NCBI GenBank assembly: GCA_964351985.1
Contig: CAYGPR010000015.1
Location: 11,589-75,588, forward strand
DNA: 64,000 bases
Source: Meishania sp964351985
GTDB lineage: Bacteria; Bacteroidota; Bacteroidia; Flavobacteriales; Flavobacteriaceae
Direction: 5' to 3'
Part shown: piece by piece, positions 8,698-17,516 of the stretch
Position numbering within the stretch: the stretch's first letter is position 1
Layout of the letters: every line of letters starts with the position of its first letter
Notes under the pieces: generated by a model
What the model was told of the DNA's origin: nothing
Database searches by the model: none
The model's input: the letters and a program-made list of their open reading frames with translations, nothing else
Program-made: the position numbers and the translations under genes

Positions 8698-9507
8698 CTA
8701 GCGAAAAATCAATCTGCCCTTATATATCTCTTCGACTTCAACGGTTTCGGGTCGATTTGAGCTGATAACATCCCCTATCCCGCGAATAACCCCGGAAACC
8801 GAAAGTTGTGGGTCGATAAACATATCATTGCTTCCTCTATGGTCTAAAAAAACATTTTGGGCGGTCAGGTTTTGAGCTTCGATCCGCGAGTCTCCCGCCG
8901 CAATGATCAGGCCGATATTTTCGGCAGCACCACTTAATTTAAAATAGGCAATTCCGTTGGCAACGACCGATACACTTTGAGCATTGAGTTCCAAATCGAA
9001 TTCGCCATCGGTAGTTTCGGCCTTGGGCTCCAAAAAACTTTCCGAAAAAAGTTCAAGATTAGGATACTCCAATACTCCATCGCTTCTAATCGCTTCTCCT
9101 GTACTACTTCTGATTTCCGTGATGTTCGGAGCGGTCACATAGATTTTTGTCAATCCGTATTCACGGAATAGATTGCAACCATTTTCGTTTCGCAAGATCA
9201 ATCTGTCCCCTTCGACAACCGCGGAAACTTCTTCCAAAAGAAATTCTCCCGTTTCTATTTCCACTTTTTGAGTGTCGCCCTGTTTTAGAATCAAACCGAC
9301 TTTTTCAAAGACCGTTATCTTGGTAAAATCAGGAACGGAAACTTCTTTTCTTATGATTTCGCCCGAGTTTTGTAGACAGTCGGGGGCGGAGTCTTTGTTG
9401 CATCCAACAAAAATAAGAACAGAAAGAACAAAGAATAATTTCCCTGTCAAACATCTTGCTTTGACAGAAAATTCCAAATTCCAAATCCCAAATTCCAATA
9501 CTTTCAT
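8698..9507 (-). CDS. head GIN domain (DUF2807) lipoprotein
   Basis: 269 residues from the ATG at 9507, but the first 15 codons lie in an AAATTCCAA-type repeat and read LEFGIWNLEF, so the real start may be a TTG at 9450, which would give a compact lipoprotein signal (KLFFVLSVLIFVGC, then NKDS). The mature part is beta-rich and follows the DUF2807 pattern of adhesin-like repeating strands: DFTKITVFEKVGLILKQGD, ITEIRSSTGEAIRSDG, and late glycine-rich turns such as GIGDV. The family is common in Bacteroidota envelopes and its role is not established. It is 21 bases downstream of the PagL-like gene. Confidence 0.75.
   Translation of the reverse strand: MKVLEFGIWNLEFSVKARCLTGKLFFVLSVLIFVGCNKDSAPDCLQNSGEIIRKEVSVPDFTKITVFEKVGLILKQGDTQKVEIETGEFLLEEVSAVVEGDRLILRNENGCNLFREYGLTKIYVTAPNITEIRSSTGEAIRSDGVLEYPNLELFSESFLEPKAETTDGEFDLELNAQSVSVVANGIAYFKLSGAAENIGLIIAAGDSRIEAQNLTAQNVFLDHRGSNDMFIDPQLSVSGVIRGIGDVISSNRPETVEVEEIYKGRLIFR
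9463..9505. repeat. AAATTCCAA-type tandem repeat at the head-GIN gene start
   Basis: The stretch repeats the unit AAATTCCAA with small variants (ttccaaattccaaatccc, then aaattccaa). A related segment with the same words inverted (gggatttggaatttt) lies in the etfB-etfA gap near 44700. It matters because it blurs the start of the downstream gene. Confidence 0.6.
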
Positions 9508-9528
9508 TTTAACTTTAAATATTGAACA

Positions 9529-10629
9529 TTAAAACCTAATTCCTACCCCGAACTCAACTGCTTCTGCCGCTGCGGCATGTGATTTTAGGGTAATCGCACC
9601 GTACATTTTTTTTCCAAAATAGCGTTTCATTCCAATGCGATTATAAAGCCGTCCCTCAAAATCGAAGGGGTAATACACATAATAACCGAGCTGTGCGATA
9701 ACGCTTAATTTATTGATAAATAATTCATGGCCTATGAATAATCCAACTCGCTTATAATCATCATCTTCTTGAACGCCATATTCCGGAAAAGAAATGGATT
9801 GGTACCGAATCAATTCCTTTAAAAAATTCGAGAAAAAGACATCGGCTCCGAACTGAATCGCACTTTTTCTTCCCAATCGTTTATCCATATATCCGGAAAA
9901 AATATAAAAAGGATGTTGGCCAAGACCGATCACATCACTTTCATTGATTCCGGTTCTAAAAGCCACATTATACCGCAAAGGTTCTGAGACCTTTTCACGG
10001 TCGGGGGTAGAAATATATTCTATTTCCCTGCCGCCATCTAGATCATAGGTAAGTCCCACATTCAGGGCAAAGGTATTGGTCGAAGTATTCGGCGCCTTGA
10101 CATTGGCATTTGAATAATGCACCAAGGAGATACCCGCCTTAAATCCCAAGCCTTTAAAAATATTCTCCCGATGAAAATTCAACATCAAATAGGTGGAACT
10201 CATAAAATCGGAGCCATAGGCATTATTACGGAAATTATCGTTTTTATCGTAGGGGTTTGTAGTATAAGAAATGCCTTGACCCACCCTGAGTTGTAAATTA
10301 CGTTTCAAGAAATAGAAATTGTAATGGGCGAAAAGTCCGTAATTCTTACCCAAGGTTTCGTTGTTCATATTCTGATACACAAAAGAATAACCGAAATCGG
10401 GGTAATTGTACAATTCTTCCCATTCTTCAAGTCCATAGGTTTTTCTGCTCAGACCTAGAATGAACCCCATAGGATGATTGCCAATAAGATGTGATATATC
10501 AGGATTGTGAAGTATTATGGAACCATAAAAGGGACTTGCATCCAAAACATATCGTTTCGGAATATCATTTTTCTGAGAAAAAACAAAAACTCCCCATAAG
10601 AAAGTGATAAAGAGCAACTTTAGCCTCAT
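9529..10629 (-). CDS. acyloxyacyl hydrolase / lipid A 3-O-deacylase (PagL-like)
   Basis: 366 residues from the ATG at 10629. The open frame continues upstream to 10719, but that part encodes low-complexity repeat sequence (FRPSYLVFRTSYL), whereas MRLKLLFITFLWGVFVFSQ at 10629 is a clean signal peptide. The mature protein has alternating aromatic and polar strands typical of an outer-membrane beta barrel. The segment HYSNANVKAPN (near residue 172) carries the His-x-Ser-Asn of PagL-type deacylases, which remove an acyl chain from lipid A. It is longer than Pseudomonas PagL (about 150-170 residues), as usual for Bacteroidota members. Assignment to the superfamily is good; activity on lipid A is inferred. 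Confidence 0.78.
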   Translation of the reverse strand: MRLKLLFITFLWGVFVFSQKNDIPKRYVLDASPFYGSIILHNPDISHLIGNHPMGFILGLSRKTYGLEEWEELYNYPDFGYSFVYQNMNNETLGKNYGLFAHYNFYFLKRNLQLRVGQGISYTTNPYDKNDNFRNNAYGSDFMSSTYLMLNFHRENIFKGLGFKAGISLVHYSNANVKAPNTSTNTFALNVGLTYDLDGGREIEYISTPDREKVSEPLRYNVAFRTGINESDVIGLGQHPFYIFSGYMDKRLGRKSAIQFGADVFFSNFLKELIRYQSISFPEYGVQEDDDYKRVGLFIGHELFINKLSVIAQLGYYVYYPFDFEGRLYNRIGMKRYFGKKMYGAITLKSHAAAAEAVEFGVGIRF

Positions 10630-10634
10630 GGGAT

Positions 10635-10725
10635 GTAAAGGTAGGTACGAAGTGCGAAATACGAGGTACGAAGGTCTAAAAAAGTTAGTAGTTGGCAGTT
10701 GCGGTTGGCAGTTTTCCATACGGCA
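10635..10725. repeat. low-complexity repeat patch (TACGAAGTGCGAAATACGAGG type)
   Basis: Short words TACGA, GTGCGA and GGTACGA recur here, followed by AGTTGGCAGTTGCGGTTGGC. A related word series appears inverted near 27247-27275, between metZ and the MetX-ThrA gene. It is non-coding repeat filler and explains the false N-terminal extension of the PagL-like gene. Confidence 0.55.
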
Positions 10726-10785
10726 TGGAGAACCGATTAACTAGAAAATAAACCCATAATCCTCTAAACTCATAAACTTTTTTCT

Positions 10786-11739
10786 TTAAAAAACCTCTTT
10801 CGCAATAGCCTGAATGTTGTCCGATTTGCCCATGGAATAGTAATGGAGTACGGGAACGCCCGCTTCTTTAAGTTCCTTGGACTGTTGTATACCCCATTCG
10901 ATACCTACTTGCCTGACGGCCTTATTGTCTTTACAGGCATCAACGGCATCAATCAAATCTTGCGGAAGATCAATACGGAAAACCTGAGGAAGCAATTGTA
11001 AATGACGCTTTACGGCTATAGGTTTGATACCAGGGATTATGGGAACATTGATTCCCATATCTTTCGCAGCATCGACAAATTCAAAGTATTTTTTATTATC
11101 GAAGAACATTTGAGTGACCACGTAATCGGCTCCGGCCTCGACTTTTTCCTTCAGCCGTTTTAAATCCGATTTTAAGGATGGGGCTTCTAGGTGTTTTTCG
11201 GGATACCCGGCCACACCGATACAGAAATCGGCACAATCATCGGTCTCGATAACTTCATGTAGATACTGGCCACAATTCAAATTATGTACCTGTTTGACCA
11301 AATCAATGGCATAAGCATGACCGCCTTTAGTCGGTTCAAAATATTTTTCCTCGCGCATGGCGTCTCCTCGAAGTGCCATAACGTTATCGATTCCGAGATA
11401 ATGGCAATCGACCAACAAATATTCAGTCTCTTCTTTGGTAAACCCACCACATAATACATGCGGTACGGTATCCACATCGTATTTATGTTTGATCGAGGCG
11501 CAGATGCCCACTGTACCGGGACGCATTCTTGTCAATTTTTTATCCAAGAGACCATCCCTATCGATATATACATATTCTTCGCGGGAAGTCGTTACGTCGA
11601 TAAAAGGAGGCTCGAACTCCATCAATGGATCGATATTGTCGTAGAGTTCTTGAATACTTCTTCCCTTTACCGGGGGAATGATTTCAAAGGAAAACAACGT
11701 TTTTCCGTCAGCCCTATTTATATGGTCAGTTACTTTCAT
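10786..11739 (-). CDS. metF: 5,10-methylenetetrahydrofolate reductase
   Basis: 317 residues, normal length for bacterial MetF. It reduces 5,10-methylene-THF to 5-methyl-THF using FAD and NAD(P)H, supplying the methyl group to methionine synthase. Family segments are visible: FSFEIIPPVKG at residue about 17 (with the catalytic Glu), NVMALRGD near 122, and TQMFFDN near 210 with the PIIPGIKP loop after it. It lies 6 bases after the metH C-terminal gene and ends the unit metH(N)-metH(C)-metF, which is preceded by a SAM-I riboswitch. Its expression should therefore fall when SAM is high. Confidence 0.97.
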   Translation of the reverse strand: MKVTDHINRADGKTLFSFEIIPPVKGRSIQELYDNIDPLMEFEPPFIDVTTSREEYVYIDRDGLLDKKLTRMRPGTVGICASIKHKYDVDTVPHVLCGGFTKEETEYLLVDCHYLGIDNVMALRGDAMREEKYFEPTKGGHAYAIDLVKQVHNLNCGQYLHEVIETDDCADFCIGVAGYPEKHLEAPSLKSDLKRLKEKVEAGADYVVTQMFFDNKKYFEFVDAAKDMGINVPIIPGIKPIAVKRHLQLLPQVFRIDLPQDLIDAVDACKDNKAVRQVGIEWGIQQSKELKEAGVPVLHYYSMGKSDNIQAIAKEVF

Positions 11740-11745
11740 ATTCTT

Positions 11746-14484
11746 TTAATCATCAGCAATATTCGGGGCCAACCATTTCATTGCTTCTTCCAATGGTATC
11801 CCTTTTCGTTCGGCAAAGTCTTTTACTTGATCTTCTTTAATTTTTCCTAATCCGAAATAGCGGGCTTCGAGATTTCCAAAATAATAGCCCGAAACAGATG
11901 ATGCCGGCCACATGGCCAAGCTCTCCGTTAGTTTTACCCCTATCTTTTCTTCCACTTGGAGCATCTCCCAAATTGTCAATTTCTCTAAATGATCCGGACA
12001 AGCGGGATACCCTGGTGCGGGACGAATGCCCTTATACTTCTCGTTGATCAAGGCCTCGTTATCCAAATCTTCATTTGCAGCGTAGCCCCAATATTTGGTT
12101 CTTACTTCTTTATGCAAATACTCGGCAAAAGCCTCTGCCAATCGATCAGATAGGGCTTTAATCAAGATGGAATTGTAATCGTCTAAATCTTTGCGGTACT
12201 GTTCTGCAAGTTCATCAGTACCGAATCCTGTAGTGACACAGAAACAACCGATATAATCTTGTTTCCCACTTTCTTTTGGAGCGATAAAATCGGAGAGCGC
12301 ATAATCAGGCACGCCTTCTCTTCGTCGTAGTTGTTGGCGTAGGGTTCTGAAGATGAATTCCCCTTTCGCCTCGGCCACGCTCAGCGACCCCTTATCATTC
12401 TTATTGGTCCCTGGGCGTAGCTGAAGGGCAATATCGTCATCATTGATAGTGTTCGCAGGAAACAATCCGAAAATACCTTTTCCTTTTAGTTTTTTCCCGT
12501 TTAAAACCTCCTTCAACATTTTTTGGGCATCGGCAAAAAGTTCTGTAGCCTGTTCGCCTACAATTTCATCGGTCAAAATATCGGGATATTTTCCATGGAG
12601 TTCCCAACTTCTAAAAAAGGGAGACCAATCGATAAAAGGGATCAATTTTTCTAGGTCTATATCCTCGATGATTTGAATTCCCAATTCGTTCGGTTTTACG
12701 ATTTCGGAAGTATTCCAGTCGATTTTGAATTTATTCTTTCGAGCCTCCTCAATCGTTTTGTATTCCTTTTGAACGGAACGTTTGAGAAATTTATCCCTAA
12801 ACACATCATAATCTTCCTTAACTGATTTTTTATAGGCTTCGGAAGTTTCCCTTTGCAACAGGTCGCCCACGACCGTAACCGCACGGGAAGCATCATTTAC
12901 ATGAACTACGGCCTGACTGTATTGCGGATCGATTTTCACGGCGGTGTGTGCCTTGCTGGTCGTTGCACCGCCAATCAACAATGGAACCTTAAAATTCTGC
13001 CGTTCCATTTCTTTGGCGAGGTGCACCATTTCATCGAGCGATGGGGTAATCAATCCGCTCAATCCGATTACATCTACATTATGTTCTATCGCCGAAGCGA
13101 TAATTTTTTCAGGGGGAACCATGACGCCCAAATCAACAATTTCATAATTATTACAGGCCAGAACGACACTCACGATATTTTTACCGATGTCATGAACATC
13201 TCCCTTCACGGTGGCCATAAGAATTTTACCAGCCCCTTCGGAGTCTCCTTCCTGAGGATTTAATAATTTCTCCTCTTCGATATACGGAAGCAGATGGGCC
13301 ACGGCTTTTTTCATTACACGGGCTGATTTTACCACCTGCGGTAAAAACATTTTTCCGCTTCCGAAAAGATCGCCCACGACGTTCATACCCGTCATCAAAT
13401 GGCCTTCGATGACCTCTATGGGTTTATCAGAAGTAAGTCTCGCTTCCTCAACATCTTCAACTATGTATTGATCGATACCTTTGACCAAGGCGCGGGTAAT
13501 TCTATCTTGAAGAGGTTCTTCGCGCCAAGACATATCGACCTTGCTTTCTTTGGCCTTTCCTACCACCGATTCGGCGAAATCAAGTAACCTTTCCGTAGCA
13601 TCATCCCGGCGATTGAGCATCACATCTTCAACACGTTCCAATAAATCTTTGGGAATATCATCATACACTTCAAGCATCGTCGGGTTGACAATGCCCATGT
13701 TCATTCCCGCCTTGATGGCATGATATAGAAAAACGGAATGCATCGCCTCACGTACCGGGTTGTTCCCTCGGAAAGAAAATGAAACATTACTGACGCCGCC
13801 ACTTACACTAGCATGTGGTAAATTTTCGCGCACCCATTTTGTTGCGTTGATAAAATCAAGTGCATTGAGTTTATGTTCGTCTATTCCCGTGGCAACGGGA
13901 AATATATTCAAATCGAAAATGATATCCTCCGGTGGGAAACCAATTTTATTGACCAAAATATCATACGAGCGTTTTGAAATCTCGATACGTCGTTCATAAT
14001 TATCGGCTTGACCAACCTCATCAAAGGCCATCACGATAACCGCCGCACCGTATCTTTTAATGAGTTTCGCATGATGAATGAATTCCTCTTCTCCTTCTTT
14101 CAGACTTATCGAATTCACGACGCATTTGCCTTGTACCACTTGCAGACCTGCTTCGATAATCTCCCATTTCGAGCTATCGATCATTATGGGAACTCGCGAA
14201 ATATCAGGTTCGGCAATTACGAGATTCAAAAACTTGACCATGGCCTCCTTGCCATCGATCAGTCCATCATCCATATTGATATCGATGATCTGGGCGCCAC
14301 CTTCAACTTGGTCGCGAGCCACATCCAAGGCCTCTTCGAACTTTTCTTCTTTTATAAGGCGTAAAAACTTCTTTGAACCAGCGACATTGGTACGTTCCCC
14401 CACGTTTATGAAATTACTTTCAGGTGTGACCACAAGCGGTTCTAGACCGCTTAACTTTAGATATTTTGGTTTCGTTTCTTTCAT
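11746..14484 (-). CDS. metH: cobalamin-dependent methionine synthase, pterin/B12/activation domains
   Basis: 912 residues. It transfers the methyl group from methyl-THF to homocysteine through cobalamin. Domain order: pterin-binding barrel (about 1-280, NVGERTNVAGSKKF near 27), B12-binding cap and Rossmann module (about 330-600, with the cobalt-ligand motif DVHDIGKN near 428 and SGLITPSLDEM after it), and the SAM-dependent reactivation domain (about 640-912, RPAPGYPACPDH near 820). It lacks the N-terminal homocysteine-binding barrel, which is encoded by the gene immediately upstream: that gene's TAA abuts this ATG with no gap. The two-gene MetH is usual in Flavobacteriia, not a frameshift artefact. 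Confidence 0.96.
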   Translation of the reverse strand: MKETKPKYLKLSGLEPLVVTPESNFINVGERTNVAGSKKFLRLIKEEKFEEALDVARDQVEGGAQIIDINMDDGLIDGKEAMVKFLNLVIAEPDISRVPIMIDSSKWEIIEAGLQVVQGKCVVNSISLKEGEEEFIHHAKLIKRYGAAVIVMAFDEVGQADNYERRIEISKRSYDILVNKIGFPPEDIIFDLNIFPVATGIDEHKLNALDFINATKWVRENLPHASVSGGVSNVSFSFRGNNPVREAMHSVFLYHAIKAGMNMGIVNPTMLEVYDDIPKDLLERVEDVMLNRRDDATERLLDFAESVVGKAKESKVDMSWREEPLQDRITRALVKGIDQYIVEDVEEARLTSDKPIEVIEGHLMTGMNVVGDLFGSGKMFLPQVVKSARVMKKAVAHLLPYIEEEKLLNPQEGDSEGAGKILMATVKGDVHDIGKNIVSVVLACNNYEIVDLGVMVPPEKIIASAIEHNVDVIGLSGLITPSLDEMVHLAKEMERQNFKVPLLIGGATTSKAHTAVKIDPQYSQAVVHVNDASRAVTVVGDLLQRETSEAYKKSVKEDYDVFRDKFLKRSVQKEYKTIEEARKNKFKIDWNTSEIVKPNELGIQIIEDIDLEKLIPFIDWSPFFRSWELHGKYPDILTDEIVGEQATELFADAQKMLKEVLNGKKLKGKGIFGLFPANTINDDDIALQLRPGTNKNDKGSLSVAEAKGEFIFRTLRQQLRRREGVPDYALSDFIAPKESGKQDYIGCFCVTTGFGTDELAEQYRKDLDDYNSILIKALSDRLAEAFAEYLHKEVRTKYWGYAANEDLDNEALINEKYKGIRPAPGYPACPDHLEKLTIWEMLQVEEKIGVKLTESLAMWPASSVSGYYFGNLEARYFGLGKIKEDQVKDFAERKGIPLEEAMKWLAPNIADD

Positions 14485-15489
14485 TTATACACTTTCAACC
14501 ATCAAAGGCCTTGGGTCATATTTCTTGACCAATTCAGCAATTGCATTAATATGTTCGGGGGTCGTTCCACAACATCCGCCGACAATATTGACCAATCCTT
14601 TTTCGACATATTCGGTTATCTGCGCGGCCATTTGTTCGGGAGATTCGTCATATTCTCCAAAAGCATTCGGCAGGCCCGCATTGGGATGTGCCGAAATAAA
14701 ATGTTCGGATCTTTTGGCAATCACTTCCAAGTGAGGCACCAATTGACTTGCTCCCAAGGCGCAATTAAATCCAACGGACAAAATCTGAATATGTGAAATC
14801 GAAATCAAAAAAGCCTCCGCCGTTTGACCGGACAACGTTCTACCTGAAGCATCGGTAATCGTACCGCTGACCATAATGGGCACATCGATATTTCGTTCTT
14901 CCTTGACTTCTTCTATTGCGAACAACGCCGCTTTTGCATTTAGCGTATCGAATATGGTTTCTACCAAAAGTATGTCCGATCCACCATCCAACAGCGCTTC
15001 CGCTTGTTGCTTATAGGCAATCCGCAATTCATCAAATGAAACTGCCCGAAAACCCGGATCGTTTACATCGGGGGACATGCTGGCCGTTTTGTTAGTAGGC
15101 CCCATGCTTCCCGCAACAAAACGTGGTTTGTGAGGTTCTTTGGCCGTGAATTCATCTGCTACCTTTTTCGCAATTTTCGCAGATTCATAGTTGAGTTCGT
15201 AGACCAAATCCTCCATGTGATAATCTGCCATGGCGATGGTCGTTCCGGAAAATGTATTCGTCTCGACGATATCCGCTCCAGCAGCAAAATACTTCCGATG
15301 GACTTCGGCTATTGCTTCGGGCTGGGTCAATGTCAAAAGATCATTGTTTCCTTGTAACGGATGTTCCCAATCCTTAAAACGGTCTCCCCGGAAATCTTCT
15401 TCCTGAAATTTATAGCGTTGAAGCATCGTGCCCATGGCACCGTCCAAGACCAAAATCCGTTCTTTTAATACTGCTCTAATATCTATCAT
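14485..15489 (-). CDS. metH: methionine synthase, homocysteine-binding domain (homocysteine S-methyltransferase)
   Basis: 335 residues from the ATG at 15489 (the frame is open to 15537, but MIDIRAVLKERILVLDGAMG is the family start). It is the zinc barrel that activates homocysteine: DGAMGTMLQ at the start, a first Cys in VGFNCALG near 243 and the VGGCCGTTPEHI pair near 310, giving the three Cys zinc ligands. It has no cobalamin or pterin domain, so it must act in trans with the abutting downstream gene. The SAM-I riboswitch at 15594-15700 lies about 105 bases upstream of the start. Confidence 0.95.
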   Translation of the reverse strand: MIDIRAVLKERILVLDGAMGTMLQRYKFQEEDFRGDRFKDWEHPLQGNNDLLTLTQPEAIAEVHRKYFAAGADIVETNTFSGTTIAMADYHMEDLVYELNYESAKIAKKVADEFTAKEPHKPRFVAGSMGPTNKTASMSPDVNDPGFRAVSFDELRIAYKQQAEALLDGGSDILLVETIFDTLNAKAALFAIEEVKEERNIDVPIMVSGTITDASGRTLSGQTAEAFLISISHIQILSVGFNCALGASQLVPHLEVIAKRSEHFISAHPNAGLPNAFGEYDESPEQMAAQITEYVEKGLVNIVGGCCGTTPEHINAIAELVKKYDPRPLMVESV

Positions 15490-15593
15490 AAATCCAATGA
15501 TGTACCTTATATATCCTAACTTTTGCCCTATGGGCAAACGCAGTGTATTGTTGTATCGTATATCAGGAACGGAAAAAGGTAAGACTAAAGTCT

Positions 15594-15700
15594 TTTGTTA
15601 TCTGTCCCGAGCACTCGGGATAGAATGTAGCACCTTCTTTTGGCAAAGGGTTGCTAAGGTCTCATAGGGTCTAATCCCTCCACCTTTCTTGATAACCATT
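15594..15700 (-). promoter_or_regulatory. SAM-I (S-box) riboswitch upstream of the metH-metF unit
   Basis: On the minus strand: a P1 strand GGTTATC, then AAGAAAGGTGGAGGGATT, CCCTATGAGACCTTAGCAACC, AAGGTGCTACATTC and a closing GATAACA. These are the conserved S-box elements (AGAGGTGGAGGGA, GGCAACC, GGTGCTAA-like, P1 closure). The P4 hairpin is TCCCGAGTGCTCGGGA. Downstream, AAAGACTTTAGTCTT followed by a T-rich run is a weak terminator candidate. High SAM should lower expression of the downstream genes. Confidence 0.93.
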
Positions 15701-15723
15701 ACAACTTGTGAATGAACTGACTG

Positions 15724-15731
15724 CAAAGTAA
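15724..15731 (-). promoter_or_regulatory. possible -7 element for the metH-metF transcript
   Basis: Minus strand TTACTTTG, one base off the Bacteroidota -7 consensus TAnnTTTG, with a TTG 20 bases upstream. It sits about 25 bases before the SAM-I aptamer, as expected for a leader that begins with the riboswitch. Confidence 0.45.
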
Positions 15732-15802
15732 CGCCACAGGGTAATCAAAAGCAAGAAAAGTCTGCGGTTTTTAAAGTTCTGGAATGAAAAACCCGATAAA
15801 TA

Positions 15803-15836
15803 GAAACCTCCTGCCAATGAGAGGGCAGGAGGTTTC
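15803..15836 (-). terminator. strong hairpin downstream of the sulfate operon
   Basis: A perfect 13-bp stem (GAAACCTCCTGCC with GGCAGGAGGTTTC) with an 8-base loop, just after the stop of the ferredoxin-NADP reductase gene. No real U-tract follows on the minus strand, so it may be a terminator or a 3'-end stabilising hairpin. Confidence 0.65.
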
Positions 15837-15861
15837 CGACCAATTAACACTAACACAAATA

Positions 15862-16923
15862 TTATGCGATACTTTGCACAACTTCTTTTTTCGCCTCTTT
15901 TTTACTGCCGTCAAAGCCTTCGACACCACCTACCGTGGTGTATTTCATGACATAACGTTTTCCTGGATTGATGAGTTGATATGCATATTGGCACATTACA
16001 GCAGCTTCATGAAAACCGGATAATATTAGTTTTAATTTTCCCTCATAAGTATTCACATCGCCTATGGCAAATACTCCAGGAATGTTTGTTTGGTAATCTT
16101 TTGAGTTGTTGACCTTAATGGCATTTTTCTCTATTTCTAATCCCCAATTACTTATAGGACCTAGTTTTGGAGATAATCCGAATAGTGGAATGAAATTCTC
16201 GACTTCGAGGTAAGTCTCTCCCTTACTGGCATCATTGTGTTTAATAACAACAGCTTCTAATTGTTCATCACCATATAGTTTTTTTACCTCAGCTTCGGTA
16301 TAGAGTTTTATCTTTCCGAATTTTGCTAATTCAGCTGCCTTTTCTACAGAATCCAATGCTCCTCGAAACTCATTTCTTCTGTGTACCAAGGATACTTCGG
16401 AAGCTACATCGGTCAAGAAAATTGCCCAATCTAGTGCAGAATCTCCACCACCAGCAATTACCACTTTCTTATTGCGATAGACTTCAGGGTCTTTGATGAT
16501 ATAAGCAACTCCTTTATCTTCAAAATCTTGAATGTTTTCGATAGGTGGTTTTCTTGGTTCGAAAGATCCCAACCCACCTGCGATGACAATGACGGGAGCT
16601 TGATGCTGGGTTCCCTTGTTCGTGGTAACTATATAAGAACCATCATCTTGCTTGTCTAATGTTTCGGCACGTTCGCCTAAAGTGAATCCTGGTTCGAAGG
16701 GTTTTATTTGATCCATAAGATTATCTACTAAATCGCCAGCCAAAATTTCGGTGAAAGCCGGAATATCATATATGGGTTTCTTCGGGTAAATCTCGGAACA
16801 TTGACCCCCTGGTTGCGGCAAAGCATCTATCAAATGGCATTTCAATTTTAACAATCCCGCTTCAAAAACCGTGAATAGTCCAGTTGGACCTGCTCCTATT
16901 ATTAAGATATCCGTTTTGATCAT
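15862..16923 (-). CDS. ferredoxin/flavodoxin-NADP+ reductase, thioredoxin-reductase-like type
   Basis: 353 residues. Two dinucleotide-binding motifs are present: IIGAGPTGL (residue 7, FAD) and VIAGGGDSALDW (near 160, NADPH), with AIGDVNTY near 300 for the second FAD contact. The CxxC redox pair of thioredoxin reductase is absent, which marks the TrxR-like ferredoxin-NADP reductase group. It is the last gene of the sulfate-assimilation run, 12 bases after the siroheme gene. That position suggests it reduces the ferredoxin that feeds the sulfite reductase; the electron route is inference from context. Confidence 0.88.
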   Translation of the reverse strand: MIKTDILIIGAGPTGLFTVFEAGLLKLKCHLIDALPQPGGQCSEIYPKKPIYDIPAFTEILAGDLVDNLMDQIKPFEPGFTLGERAETLDKQDDGSYIVTTNKGTQHQAPVIVIAGGLGSFEPRKPPIENIQDFEDKGVAYIIKDPEVYRNKKVVIAGGGDSALDWAIFLTDVASEVSLVHRRNEFRGALDSVEKAAELAKFGKIKLYTEAEVKKLYGDEQLEAVVIKHNDASKGETYLEVENFIPLFGLSPKLGPISNWGLEIEKNAIKVNNSKDYQTNIPGVFAIGDVNTYEGKLKLILSGFHEAAVMCQYAYQLINPGKRYVMKYTTVGGVEGFDGSKKEAKKEVVQSIA

Positions 16924-16935
16924 TTTTTAGCTTTT

Positions 16936-17514
16936 TTAAACTTTTTCGACCAATTTTTGAGTGATTTCGTTCATTTTTTCCACTTTTTCCTCAAAATTGC
17001 CTTTTATTGTTTTTCTATAATCGTTCAAGTTTTTAACCATTTGATTGATATCTTCCGGAATGACATCTTCGAAAAATTGACGCAAGCGTTTTGCTGTAGT
17101 CGGCGATTGTCCGTTGGTTGAAATCGCGATTTTCACATTTCCTTTCGTGACGATTCCACCCATGTAGAAATCACAATAAGGTGGATTGTCCGCGACGTTG
17201 ACAAGAACATTCAACTTACGGCAGTCTTTATAGACTTGTATGTTTACCTCAGGAATATCAGTAGTCGCTATGACCATATGTTTGCCATATAAGTAATTGG
17301 CATTATACTCATCTATGACTAATTCGACATGATACTTGGCGGCCAATTCTTTTGTAGCCTCCCTGAACATTGGCGACACCATTGTCACTTGCGCATCAGG
17401 ACTCGACTTTGTCAAAAAAGTGAGTTTTTCTTCCGCCACATTACCCCCTCCAATAATCAAAATATGGAGGTTCGAAGTTTTCAAAAAAACGGGGTATAGG
17501 TTATTTCTTTCCAT
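16936..17514 (-). CDS. precorrin-2 dehydrogenase / sirohydrochlorin ferrochelatase-like (CysG N-domain)
   Basis: 192 residues. A Rossmann start (HILIIGGGNVAEEKL, near residue 18) is followed by the family segment VNVADNPPYCDFYMGGIV near 102 and KIAISTNGQSPTTAKRLR near 135. The length fits the stand-alone CysG/Met8 N-domain that oxidises precorrin-2 and inserts iron to make siroheme. It lies 2 bases after cobA. Together the two genes encode the steps from uroporphyrinogen III to siroheme, the cofactor of the sulfite reductase encoded upstream. Confidence 0.92.
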   Translation of the reverse strand: MERNNLYPVFLKTSNLHILIIGGGNVAEEKLTFLTKSSPDAQVTMVSPMFREATKELAAKYHVELVIDEYNANYLYGKHMVIATTDIPEVNIQVYKDCRKLNVLVNVADNPPYCDFYMGGIVTKGNVKIAISTNGQSPTTAKRLRQFFEDVIPEDINQMVKNLNDYRKTIKGNFEEKVEKMNEITQKLVEKV

Positions 17515-17516
17515 TT

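Noticed and set aside
14484..14487. metH split taken as a frameshift
   Set aside because: TAA and ATG abut cleanly, both proteins have natural domain ends, and separate genes are the norm in this group.
14078..14734. 218-residue open frame antisense to the methionine synthase genes
   Set aside because: It is opposite to strongly conserved metH codons and spans the junction of the two metH genes; composition (serine-rich) is typical of a shadow frame.
15671..15856. 61-residue minus-strand frame between metH and the reductase gene
   Set aside because: It covers the hairpin and the SAM-I leader's upstream region; no start context or family.
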